Assembly: GCA_018982785.1 (NCBI GenBank)
Contig: JAHHEN010000005.1
Span: 347,255 to 411,254 of the forward strand
Reading direction: 5' to 3'
DNA: 64,000 bases
Source: Enterococcus innesii
GTDB taxonomy: Bacteria > Bacillota > Bacilli > Lactobacillales > Enterococcaceae
The position numbers and the translations under genes were made by a program. The notes beneath the pieces are model-generated. The model was not told the DNA's origin, did no database searches, and saw only the letters and a list, made by a program, of their open reading frames with translations. Positions 55,001-63,959 of the stretch are shown here, piece after piece (the stretch's first letter is position 1; every line of letters begins with the position of its first letter).

Positions 55001-56746
55001 TTTCCGCATAATACGTCCAACTGCTTGGACAATATCTACTTGGGACTTTTTAGGTGCTAAAAATATTACAGCATCTAAATTAGGAACATCAATTCCCTCT
55101 GTCAAAAATTTCACATTAGAAAGCACTCGTGTTTCATCTTCTGCAAAATCTTCTGATAGCCAATCTAACGCTTCTTTCTTTTCTAAGGTATTCATCATAC
55201 CGTCTACATGTCGAACATTAATTGATTGCTGAATACTTTCATTTCCATCTAAGTATTCATTGACAACTTCATTAAATTGGGAAGAAATTTTCTTTGAATT
55301 ATTTATAGTGTTAATGAAAGAAATAGCCCTCTGCATAGGTTTTCCTTCAAAAACAGCTTCTTTATCTACACTGCTTCTTTTCATTAATCCGTTCCAAACA
55401 CCGATTAATTTAGAAACATCATCAATATCTAAACCATTTTCACTATCAGATAAAACTCTTTGCATGTCTTTTTGAATAACCTTTTCATCAACTGCTAAAA
55501 CCATTACTTTATAATCAGTCAAAATATCATTTGAAACTGCTTGACCAAACCCTAAACGGAAAATTTCTTCTCCATAAATATCCTTATTATCCATTGATGA
55601 TAAGACAATACTAGAATCTTCTGCTTTTTGTTTTGCATCTGTTCCGTAAATTTTAGGCGTTGCTGTTTGATACAAGCGTTTGTTTGCTTTGACATAATTG
55701 TTATTATGAACTCTTGTAAATACGCTTGCTTCTTCTCCTAAAGCCTTAGCCCCTGTGGTTCTATGTGCTTCATCACAAATAATAATATCAAATTTAGGAA
55801 ATCCTTTTTCTTGTGCTTCATGTAGAACTTCAATAGATTGATACGTAGAATACACAACCGTTAAGTCACGTTGATTATTCTCTATTTTTTTATAGTTGGA
55901 TAGTAATTTTTCTGAATCTGTTGTCGCAGGAAAGCCAATATCTTTAGCAGATAATTCGTCATCATTCTTCTTTTTAGAAGCATTTCTGTCACTTGTCACA
56001 GCAAATGAATGCATACTTAGTTCCGTGTCATTATTCCAGCCAATTAGCGTTTGACTCAATAATTGTATACTTGGCACTAAATATAAAACATTAAAGGTTT
56101 CTTTATTCGTTTGTTTAGCCATCTTTTCAACTAATTTCAAGCTGGTAAAGGTTTTCCCTGTTCCCGGTGCCATAATTAATTGACCTCTGTCATTTTCTTT
56201 AAAGTATTCAATTGTTAAATCAATTGCTTCATTCTGATAAGGTCTAGTTTTCTTCACATTCTTTACTTTTACTTCATTCGGTCTACTTGGAATAAAAGAT
56301 TCCCAATCAACTTGACTATTTCTTAAATCGCTTAATCCAATTTGTGCTACTGGTTTTGATAATTGATTAATCGCTTCATCTGCATTACTACTCAATGAAT
56401 CTAATGAATAAACAATAATTCCATCAGAATAATAAGACTTCCCAAGTTCAGCTAAAAATGAATCAATATGTCTTTTGTATATTTTGTTGTCATAAAATTT
56501 AGCTTGAATAGCAGTCAATTCCCCTGTTGCTTCATTTCTTGCTACTAAATCAACCCCTGTATCTTTTTTGGGGATTGCATATTCTTCTGGAACTTCATTT
56601 AATAACCAAACATCTGAAAATAAGTTTTTGTATGTTGGTTCATTTTTGAAATAAATTTGTGCGATTTTTTCAAAAAGAGTTCCCTTATCTCTTTGAATCT
56701 CACTTGATTGTTCCCTTGCTAATTGAATAAGTTCATCAAATGTCAT
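52077..56746 (-). CDS. Type ISP single-chain restriction-modification enzyme (frameshifted here)
   Basis: A 1,556-residue polypeptide like LlaGI/LlaBIII, uniting cutting, translocation and methylation. Order: N-terminal Mrr-like nuclease (GTLFEKIAQIYF; DTGVDLVAR with IQAKFYD), superfamily 2 helicase (MAPGTGKTFTSLK; IICDEAHRTTG; QAVGRIMR), a coupler, an N6-adenine methyltransferase (motif I DPFTGTGTFIVRTL; motif IV NPPYS), and a target-recognition region at the end. The C-run 53397-53401 is one base short, splitting the protein in the methyltransferase. The ATG at 56746 follows AAAGGAG. Confidence 0.92.
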
Positions 56747-56777
56747 TATTTTTCTCCTTTGTAACATAGTCAGTTTA

Positions 56778-56786
56778 ATTATAACA
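56778..56786 (-). promoter_or_regulatory. Extended -10 promoter of the type ISP gene
   Basis: TGTTATAAT on the minus strand, about 30 bp ahead of the start at 56746. No good -35 is seen, which is compatible with an extended -10 promoter. It lies beyond the terminator of the recombinase transcript, so the enzyme has its own promoter. Confidence 0.5.
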
Positions 56787-56810
56787 GCTTTCAACTTAAT
56801 TTGGGATAAG

Positions 56811-56840
56811 AAAAAAACCTAGCCTAAAACAGACTAGATT
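56811..56840 (-). terminator. Terminator of the recombinase transcript
   Basis: Ten-pair stem with some G-U pairs (AATCTAGTCT / AGGCTAGGTT), a four-base loop and a T-run of seven on the minus strand, about 27 bp after the stop of the 141-residue gene. Confidence 0.7.
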
Positions 56841-56866
56841 TTATATAATTTATTAGACATGCGAGT

Positions 56867-57292
56867 TTATTTTGTATTCCTAGGTATGAACGGCGATAAT
56901 TCTTCAAATTTTTCTAATTCAAAAATCATTGCTTTTTTATCAGGTATTAAATCTCCTTTAAATTGATACCTCATCTCTTCTTTCCATTTATCGCCCATTA
57001 GTGACCGAAGAATATTTCTTATTGCACCATATTGCATCTTAACGCTTCCTTTTTGTTGACTTTCAGGTTTTGAAAACGGAACTGATTTTAAAGAATTCGC
57101 TTTACAAGCCTGAATAGCAAACACTTTATTTTCTCTATCTAACAATGGTTTTACATGACTTGTATAACCTAGTGCTTCTGCAATTGATTTATCAAACGTC
57201 AAAGAATTTTTATTGAGAGTTAACAAATAACTTCCTGTAGTTTCTACACTAATTACTTCAAAATTATAATCATCAAAATTCATTTTGCTCAT
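56867..57292 (-). CDS. Unknown protein coupled to the serine recombinase
   Basis: A 141-residue soluble protein (YNFEVISVETTGSYLLTL at the start; GAIRNILRSLMGDKWKEEM near the middle). No domain recognised. Its ATG overlaps the recombinase stop as TAATG, so it is translated with it and may control or assist recombination. A second ATG at codon 4 is possible. Confidence 0.7.
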   Translation of the reverse strand: MSKMNFDDYNFEVISVETTGSYLLTLNKNSLTFDKSIAEALGYTSHVKPLLDRENKVFAIQACKANSLKSVPFSKPESQQKGSVKMQYGAIRNILRSLMGDKWKEEMRYQFKGDLIPDKKAMIFELEKFEELSPFIPRNTK

Positions 57293-58436
57293 TATCGGTG
57301 CTCTCCTTTCGACAATACTTCAGCAACTTCTTCTTTTGACCATGTAGCATCAATCACAATAAATCCTTTGAATACACCTGATTTAATAGTAGAAACATAA
57401 GTTTTAGGTTTTTCAATATTTTTAACAGTTTGCTTTTTGAATCCTTTTCTTGGATTTAACAATAATTCTTGAACCAAATTCCAATCTTCTTCAGACACAA
57501 TAGCAGGCAACCCATTTCTCAATAAATACTGAGGTTTCTCACCACGATTGATTTTTTTCTTGTGTGAAAAACAATCTACAGTGAAAGTCTTTTGCATGAT
57601 AACTAACCCAAAATACTTCTCATTTCTTAACACACGATAAATTGATGAAGATTTCCACTTATTGCCTGATACAGTTGGTATATTCGCTTCATTCAAAAGA
57701 CTTGCTATATCAACAGCCCGAACTCCTTCAAGATAATTTTTATAGATGAAACGAACTATTTCAGCTTCTGATTCTTCAATAACTACCTTTCCAAATCTAT
57801 CTTTAGTAAATCCTAGGAAGTTATGCGTGGGAATGATAGGTAATCCTTTTTTAAATCGTTCAATAATCGACCATGTAATAGCTTCACTCTTCTGTTCACT
57901 CTCTGCTTGTGCTACTACACTCAACATCAATAACAATGTTTCACTAGTAGTGTCTAAAGTATTGATATTCAAATCTTCAATAAATACTCCAACAGGATTA
58001 GGTAACGCTTTCAATTCTCTATAAATTGAAATAAAATCTAATACATTTCTTGAGAATCGACTAATACTTTTCACAATAATCAAATCAATCTTATTCAATC
58101 GACAATCATTTAACATACGATTGAAGTGTTCTCTTTTTTGATGGTGGTTCCCGATGCTCCTCTATCCGCATAAATATCAACTAGTTTCCATTCAGGATTC
58201 AACCTAATTTTCTCTTTATACGATTGTATTTGCAGCTCGAAACTCCCCGATTGGGATTCTGCATACGTGCTTACTCTGCAATATGCAGCTACTCTTTTCT
58301 TCTGGATATGCGAATCAGATATTTTTGCAGGAATAACTTCTACCTTACGCTTATTATCAAACGCATCTTGTATTTTCTTCTGTTGCTTTGTTACCTTCTT
58401 CTCCTTTCCGGAATCATTTTTTCTCACAATTTTCAC
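57292..58436 (-). CDS. Serine site-specific recombinase (frameshifted here)
   Basis: A 381-residue recombinase after restoring one A at 58134-58139. The catalytic Ser lies in VAAYCRVSTYAESQ (about residue 57). The resolvase fold continues with VDIYADRGASGTT and IIVKSISRFSRNVLDF. A Recombinase domain (FIYKNYLEGVRAVDIASLLNE, then SIYRVLRNEKYFG) follows. It is shorter than phage integrases of this class (450 or more) and seems to lack the long coiled coil and zinc ribbon. It could move this island or invert a segment. Confidence 0.88.
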
Positions 58437-58462
58437 ATCCTAAATTGAAAAACCTCATTCTC

Positions 58463-58491
58463 ATTATATTATGATAAGCTTTTAATACCAA
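58463..58491 (-). promoter_or_regulatory. Promoter of the recombinase gene
   Basis: TTGGTA (58486-58491) and TATAAT (58463-58468) on the minus strand, separated by exactly 17 bases, about 27 bp ahead of the recombinase start. Confidence 0.75.
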
Positions 58492-58540
58492 GTAAAACAA
58501 CTAAAAAGACAAGCAGAATAAATCTACTTGCCCAAAAGGA

Positions 58541-58569
58541 AAGAGAACAGTGGACTAGACTGTTCTCTT
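58541..58569. terminator. Hairpin between the 57-residue gene and the recombinase
   Basis: Perfect 11-base stem AAGAGAACAGT / ACTGTTCTCTT with a seven-base loop. The minus-strand tail is TCCTTTTGG, moderately T-rich. Probably ends the small gene transcript. Confidence 0.6.
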
Positions 58570-58667
58570 AATTTAAATATGACTTTTTTTGTTTCGCATC
58601 TCTATAAATAAAATAACATCCTATTTCTATAATTGCAAATTTGTAGAACACTTTTTATGTTTTAACC

Positions 58668-58841
58668 TTATGGTTTCACATAATTCAAGCTTGCTTCTGC
58701 TGTATCTGTGGCATTCTTGAAAATATCTGCTAATTTAGGTTGTAATGTATCACGGAATAAGATATAAGCAATTAATACGAAAATACCGAAAATTACCACC
58801 GCTACGATTACAAAAAGTCCTTGTGAAGCTCCATCTGTCAT
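58668..58841 (-). CDS. 57-residue single-span membrane peptide
   Basis: Short ORF with a strong AGGAGGT ribosome site 8 bases ahead of the ATG. It codes for a short polar start (MTDGASQG), a hydrophobic helix (LFVIVAVVIFGIFVLIAYIL) and a charged tail (LADIFKNATDTAEASLNYVK). The codon pattern and ribosome site suggest a real gene. It could be a holin-like, bacteriocin-like or type I toxin peptide, or a membrane part of a defence system. Nothing nearby decides this. Confidence 0.65.
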   Translation of the reverse strand: MTDGASQGLFVIVAVVIFGIFVLIAYILFRDTLQPKLADIFKNATDTAEASLNYVKP

Positions 58842-59076
58842 GAAAAATGACCTCCTTTAATATAAAATTTTATACAAGAATAATGAATATTCATGTTATA
58901 TTTTTATAGTATCATCGTCATTATTAAATTGCAATTTTAACTATCGTATCAACGATTCACATCTAACTTTACTTATTTATACAAATCCAATTAGTTGTTA
59001 TATTTAATAAAAAAGTAAAGGGTATTTTATTGCTTTAAACAAACGTATATTAATCAATTCCTAACAGAAATTCATC

Positions 59077-59085
59077 TGATATAAT
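59077..59085 (+). promoter_or_regulatory. Extended -10 promoter of the DUF6933 gene
   Basis: TGATATAAT, about 25 bp ahead of the start at 59111 with GGAGG between. No good -35 hexamer seen. Confidence 0.55.
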
Positions 59086-59110
59086 AAAAGAAAATCACTT
59101 GGAGGACATT

Positions 59111-59626
59111 ATGAATATCATACCCACTAAAAAAGCATTGCCTCTATTTTCAATTTTTCCAAAATCACAGAACGAATCGCCTGACCTAGAACGTTCTTTT
59201 TATTCTTGGCATGCAAACTATTTTACTTTTAATCGAAAAAAGGTTTTGGTGCTAGTGAATGACAAATCCTTTTCACCTATTGTATTAGCTGATATTAATG
59301 CTAAAAATAAAAAAGATTTAAATGATATGATTAAATCAGGAATTGAAGAAGTATTTAGTTATAGTAGTATACCACCTGTTCAGATTAAAAAGTATTTTCT
59401 AAAAGCTGGTAGATTGGAAATTTCCTCAAATTATAATCGTTCAATTATCAGTATCAACAATAACATGATTCAACACTGTCAATTCTTTACTGAAGCTATT
59501 GATTTTCAAACAAATCTACAACCAACTATTATGAAAGTATTAGCAAATACTCCTTATCGTAGCCAAACACCAGAATATTTTATCAGCACAGAAATTGTTG
59601 CAACCGAATTAAAAAAATTAATCTAA
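59111..59626 (+). CDS. DUF6933 family protein
   Basis: A 171-residue soluble protein. The start (MNIIPTKKALPLFS) and core (SWHANYFTFNRKKVLVLVND) fit the DUF6933 family as I recall it. No catalytic motif is known. The ATG at 59111 is 5 bases after GGAGG. It is one of two plus-strand genes in the window besides the secA2 pair, so it stands alone on this strand of the island. Confidence 0.8.
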   Translation: MNIIPTKKALPLFSIFPKSQNESPDLERSFYSWHANYFTFNRKKVLVLVNDKSFSPIVLADINAKNKKDLNDMIKSGIEEVFSYSSIPPVQIKKYFLKAGRLEISSNYNRSIISINNNMIQHCQFFTEAIDFQTNLQPTIMKVLANTPYRSQTPEYFISTEIVATELKKLI

Positions 59627-59668
59627 ATTGGCTATTCAAAATTATGCTTTGTTTGTATGAAAAAATAA

Positions 59669-59711
59669 GCAAAAAACCCTTTACTTTTATGATGGGGGAA
59701 GTAAAGGGTTC
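59669..59711 (-). repeat. Hairpin with 12-base arms between the converging genes
   Basis: AACCCTTTACTT / AAGTAAAGGGTT with a 12-base loop, preceded on the plus strand by A6. In the minus direction it reads as a stem followed by T6, so it may back up the terminator at 59842, or end both transcripts. Confidence 0.6.
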
Positions 59712-59841
59712 AAAACAGATATATCTAAAGAGAGTTTCATTAGATGACATCGGTTTCGTCAAGGTATTGTTATTAAATCATCATCTTTTAGACTTGTCTA
59801 GTAAATCAATCATATTTCTAGTTTTAACAAAATACAATAAA

Positions 59842-59870
59842 AAAGAAGCTTGAACAAGCTAAGCTTCTTT
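59842..59870 (-). terminator. Terminator after the DUF3990 pair
   Basis: Stem AAAGAAGCTT / AAGCTTCTTT with a nine-base loop and a six-T tail on the minus strand. It overlaps the stop of the small partner gene at 59869. Confidence 0.8.
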
Positions 59871-60105
59871 AGAATTTATTTTCAAAATAACCGTAAGATT
59901 CGGCAATATCTACAATTTCATCAGCCATCAAATTAGGAGATAAATGTGAATACTGCTCATTATTCCACTGTTCGATATTTTTAGATGATGCTTCTAATAG
60001 TTCCGATATTTCTGAATCATTCAATCCATAAGATTGTTTTAAATAATTAGAAATATCTTTTGTAACCTTATAATCTAAATAACTAGGTTTATTCTTCAAT
60101 TTCAC
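59869..60105 (-). CDS. Small partner of the DUF3990 protein
   Basis: A 78-residue protein with helical, HTH-like content (KVTKDISNYLKQSYGLNDSE; ISELLEASSKNIEQW). The GTG at 60105 follows AGGGAG by 8 bases and overlaps the DUF3990 gene by 17 bases. Such overlap is common in toxin-antitoxin pairs; it may be the antitoxin or part of a two-piece system. The upstream frame to 60144 lacks a ribosome site. Confidence 0.7.
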   Translation of the reverse strand: MKLKNKPSYLDYKVTKDISNYLKQSYGLNDSEISELLEASSKNIEQWNNEQYSHLSPNLMADEIVDIAESYGYFENKF

Positions 60106-60700
60106 AATACTCTCTCCCTTCCTCTTTGATATACTGAACAACATCTTGATTGCATATACATAATTGGTCTTCCATTACACCATTAATTCTAAATGCTAGA
60201 CCTTTTTTTGTCAATTCAACGTCCCTGTGTTCTTTAAAAGAAGTTAAAGTAGAAATAATATCCCCACTCACTCCATCTGCAACCGAGCCATAAACTAAGC
60301 TGTATTGATGTAAATTTCCTTTGTATCTTCCATCTTTAATTACATCTAACAATTCTACTCTGTTCAAATACAAGAAGTCTAAAAATTCTTCAGAAATATG
60401 ATTGCCAAAATAATTTATCAAAAACTCTTTTTGAACTATTTTATTAAAATCAATAGTATAACTAATAACTAATGGTCTAACAGAAACAACTTTACTTTCT
60501 TTATATCTATTAAACGTAGAAGCTTTTCTCTTTGCCCAGGCCACAGCCTGTGCTTTGTTTGAAGTTAAATAAAATCCAGTCCCAAAATCCAAAGCTTTTT
60601 GCCTTTTTCTTTTTCTTGCTACTTCTATATTAGAAATAGTAGTTTCAAATTGCGTTGTCGTTCCATGATACCAGATTGTTTCATTTTTAAGTAATTCCAT
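60089..60700 (-). CDS. DUF3990 family protein, ADP-ribosyltransferase-like toxin candidate
   Basis: A 203-residue protein. The N-terminal part has IWYHGTTTQFE and LDFGTGFYLTSNKAQAVAWA, the DUF3990 pattern, which is placed near ADP-ribosyltransferase folds (H, then G-x-Y-x-T). The body holds YSLVYGSVADGVSGDIIST, which may complete the site. The ATG at 60700 (MELLKNETIWYHG) follows GGAAGG. It is paired with an overlapping small gene, so a toxin-antitoxin role is a fair guess. Confidence 0.75.
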   Translation of the reverse strand: MELLKNETIWYHGTTTQFETTISNIEVARKRKRQKALDFGTGFYLTSNKAQAVAWAKRKASTFNRYKESKVVSVRPLVISYTIDFNKIVQKEFLINYFGNHISEEFLDFLYLNRVELLDVIKDGRYKGNLHQYSLVYGSVADGVSGDIISTLTSFKEHRDVELTKKGLAFRINGVMEDQLCICNQDVVQYIKEEGREYCEIEE

Positions 60701-60793
60701 ACTAATTCCTTCCAAATGCTCACCTATCAGATAAACTATAGCATAAACAACCTAGTGATTCTATGCAATTTCTACAAATACCATAAACATTTA

Positions 60794-60853
60794 TTTTCCA
60801 GTGTAATAGAAAGAATTACTCTTTTTTAGAAAAATTTCTAGTATACTGGAAAT
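60794..60853. repeat. Quasi-palindrome H2, related to H1 at 48854
   Basis: Outer arms TTTCCAGTGTA / TATACTGGAAA (one mismatch) around an AT-rich inside with AGAAA and TTTCT blocks. It lies about 95 bp upstream of the DUF3990 start. Confidence 0.75.
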
Positions 60854-62102
60854 TAATTTATACAATTCAAATAATCTAAATCTAAAATCTCTTTTCATTT
60901 TTATCTCAAAATTTACAACACAATAGACTTAAAAAATGACCCCTTTAAAACCCAATAAAATCAAGGCTTTCCCTTTGTTGACAAAATTAATGAATTATTG
61001 TTATATCAATGTTTTAAAGTATTATTTTTCCAAAAATACCTCTCAGACGACACGAAGAAAAATTTGTGGGTAATTCTACGCTTAAAGTTATCTGAAAAGT
61101 ATTTTTTGTATCGAAGATTTCCCTAAACTATACTTAAACGTTTATATATCAATGTTTACACGTGATTTTTCAAATTCTAAAACTGGTACAAGTAAAATTT
61201 TTTAGCTTTCCATCAGACTATAATTAAAATACTATTCACAAAGTCATTTTACCATTTAAAAATTCAAAAATATTTTATAGATTTCTAAAATCGATTCTAT
61301 GCTGCTTATTTTTCGTTTTAAGACGTTTTAAATTTTTATGTATAATTTATCAGAAACAATTCTCAATGCTCTCTAGAGATAACACAGGCTAGTCAAAACA
61401 CACCAAGAGTTATTTTATTGTCCAAAAAACTTCATTAATTCATTTTATATAATATTATGTATATTGTTGTTAGATAGAGGTACTTATGGATTTTATAAGT
61501 ACTTTTATTTAGTGAATCAAAAGAGATAAACATAGAATTTTGTTATATATAAAAATACATAATCACCGATAGAGAGTAAATTTTAGCTATTTTACTGAAC
61601 CTAAGCACATCAATTAAGTAAGCAAGATAACATCTTGCTGTCACCAAAAAATACAAACACTGATATATCAACGTTTTTTAGCTATTTATATCACACAATT
61701 ATCAAGTGTAAATAAGTTTTTGCGTATTTATATATGTGAAAACAGATAGTTTACTCCTAGTTTTATTGACTTTTATAGACCTCCTCATTAGATACCTCTA
61801 AAGGGAATATAAAAAGTGCGTATTGGTTTTAGAAAAAACACGTAGTTTACTATTGATTTTATAGGCTTTTATAAGCCTCCTCATTAGATACCTCTAGAGG
61901 GAATATTCCTTATAGAGGTATCTAATGATTTCTATCAATTTCGTCAGTATTTCTAGGGGTAAACTATACGTATTTTTCTTGTTCAATACGCAATTTTGAA
62001 TTGATATAAAAAGAGATAGTATTCTTAATACATAGAAATAACTCTTTATTATCAATGATTTCCAATAGAAAAGACAGATAGAAACACTACCTGTCTTATA
62101 TG
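60854..62102. other. Gene-free, repeat-rich, AT-rich region, possible origin of replication
   Basis: About 1.25 kb without any believable gene, next to a replication-protein gene. It holds three copies of a TATATCAAyGTTT element (about 61002, 61145, 61662), short hairpins (AGCAAGAT / ATCTTGCT at 61621-61639; GTACTTAT / ATAAGTAC at 61481-61502), and the three-unit repeat at 61722-61991. This is the kind of structure expected of a plasmid origin with iterons, but origin activity is inferred only. Confidence 0.55.
61722..61991. repeat. Three 88-bp units, two direct and one inverted, forming a 48-bp palindrome
   Basis: Units A (61722-61810), B (61818-61905) and inverted C (61905-61991) each run GCGTATT - spacer - TAGTTTAC - T-rich - TCATTAGATACCTCTA - GGGAATAT or a close variant. 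B and C meet head to head, making the palindrome at about 61881-61929 with GGAATATTCC at its centre. Confidence 0.85.
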
Positions 62103-63959
62103 CTAATTCTCTTTATATATTACATTCTTAGATGAATACTTTTCCTTGATTCCTAACTGATTATACAATTCTTTAGTTAATCTACACGTATTCAAATCAT
62201 ATTTATTATATATATCTACTCGAATTTTCTGGAACTTTTTCTTAGTGTCGTTTATTTTCAATCTTCTTGCCTTAGCTAACTTAGAAATAACATCTTTTTC
62301 GTATACATAGCCCTTTTCTTCAATCTCTTTCATAATTATACTAACTGCTGATTTTTCTAACTTCTCACTTGCTTGGCTTAGGTTATTGTCTGTTCTGCTC
62401 ATTTTAATCATTTTTCGTTGAATAAGTGGTTCATATGATTGTGGAAAATCTTGATAAGCCTTTTCTTCTCCAAAAAGTCTATATACCAATTCATAACTTA
62501 AACTACCGACTGTTACTTTATTTTCTCTTAAAACCTTAGCTATTCCTTCACTATTATCCTTATTTTCATCAGTTAAGTTCGTTGGTTCATAAATATTGCT
62601 AGTTCTTAACTTAGTGGTATCCTTTTTCTGTTCTAGAATAATATTCTCCATTATCTCTTTAGGAATTTCTGCTTCTGGTTTCTTTTTAACCACTTCAGTT
62701 ACAATCATGTGATAAAGAATTTGTCTTGTCCTATCAATACTTATTTTCTTTTTATTGGTAGCTCTAGCCAATTGCTTAGCTAAATTGTTAATACTATAGT
62801 AATTTAAATACCGTAACTCTCCATTATCGTCAGTATATACATAGTCATACATAAAATCTAAAATAATAGGAATTTCTATTTGGTATCTACTAAAGTATTT
62901 ATATAATTCAGGATAGTTTTCTTCTAATTCTCCTGATTGTAATTCTTTTTTAAATTTTTGGGCGTTAAATTTACTTTGTCCTAATTTCGATGTATTTGTT
63001 ACTTTTGAACTACTAATTTCTACTAGTAAGTTAACTATTTCAATTGAAGATATTTTTAAATATCTTTCCAGTAAAGAAATAATATTCCCACAATAAGGAT
63101 GACTTTCACTAAAACATTTATATAAGAATATCCCATATTTTTCAGCATAAAATACTGATGCACTAGGTTCTGTCTCTTCATGAAAAATATCATAAAACGG
63201 ATTTTCATCGGGTAATTCAAGAAATTCTCTCATATCTAACGATTTAAAGTAATTCATTGCATTATAATCATCAGGAAATTCTTGTTTATAATTCTCCCCT
63301 AACTTCTCTTTCACAATATCAAGTCTACCTAATTTTAATAATTCATAAGTCGGTATAGAATCATCAATCATTTCCCCACTCACTACTTCTAAACTATTTG
63401 AATCTACAACATCTTCATCAATAAGTAGACTCTTAGTATCTAACCGATTATCCCAATCAATCACTTCATAGCCAGAATTGCTTCCGAAAAATAGTCTACT
63501 TGTTTGCCCTACACTACTATCTGCTTGTGGGTATTTTTTAAATAATGCTTGATAAATCTGTTCTATCTCTTGATTATCGGTCACTAATTTCTCTAAATGA
63601 AAAACTACTCTAAATTTATCAACTTCAGAGAACAAGTCACTGAATGTTTTATATATAAAACTAGCATTTTCCTGCATAAAAGAATCTGCTTCTAAATCTT
63701 CAATTGTATATAAATTATTCTCATCCTTGTTATCAAAATCCAACATCACGAGTTCTTGTCCTACTATTGGTGTCATTTTTGATAACTTATTCTCTGATAA
63801 TTCTGCTAACACCACGGTTTTTCCATTTACAGACAATTCTTCTGCAAATTCTTGTATAGTCATTTCTCTTAGATTATTTAAAATAGTATTAGCTATCTTC
63901 TTTACTTTGTATTGGTCTGGTTTCTCTTTATTTGAAATATTACTTAGATAGAATTTCAT
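62103..63959 (-). CDS. Primase-like plasmid or island replication protein
   Basis: A 618-residue protein. The N-terminal 170 residues look like an archaeo-eukaryotic primase/polymerase domain: LVMLDFDNKD (metal-binding Asp pair, about residue 74), FRVVFHLE and SVGQTSRLFFGSNSGYEVID. A segment at about 255-300 resembles the DnaG CHC2 zinc finger (IFHEETEPSASVF, YKCFSESHPYCGNIISLLER) with its first Cys replaced. The C-terminal part is helical and may hold winged helices. The ATG at 63959 is preferred over the GTG at 63965, which is too close to GGGGG. Upstream lies only 40 bp of the window. Confidence 0.8.
   Translation of the reverse strand: MKFYLSNISNKEKPDQYKVKKIANTILNNLREMTIQEFAEELSVNGKTVVLAELSENKLSKMTPIVGQELVMLDFDNKDENNLYTIEDLEADSFMQENASFIYKTFSDLFSEVDKFRVVFHLEKLVTDNQEIEQIYQALFKKYPQADSSVGQTSRLFFGSNSGYEVIDWDNRLDTKSLLIDEDVVDSNSLEVVSGEMIDDSIPTYELLKLGRLDIVKEKLGENYKQEFPDDYNAMNYFKSLDMREFLELPDENPFYDIFHEETEPSASVFYAEKYGIFLYKCFSESHPYCGNIISLLERYLKISSIEIVNLLVEISSSKVTNTSKLGQSKFNAQKFKKELQSGELEENYPELYKYFSRYQIEIPIILDFMYDYVYTDDNGELRYLNYYSINNLAKQLARATNKKKISIDRTRQILYHMIVTEVVKKKPEAEIPKEIMENIILEQKKDTTKLRTSNIYEPTNLTDENKDNSEGIAKVLRENKVTVGSLSYELVYRLFGEEKAYQDFPQSYEPLIQRKMIKMSRTDNNLSQASEKLEKSAVSIIMKEIEEKGYVYEKDVISKLAKARRLKINDTKKKFQKIRVDIYNKYDLNTCRLTKELYNQLGIKEKYSSKNVIYKEN

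Noticed and set aside
59644..59853. 69-codon plus-strand ORF
   Set aside because: It spans a terminator-like hairpin, has no ribosome site and no family features.
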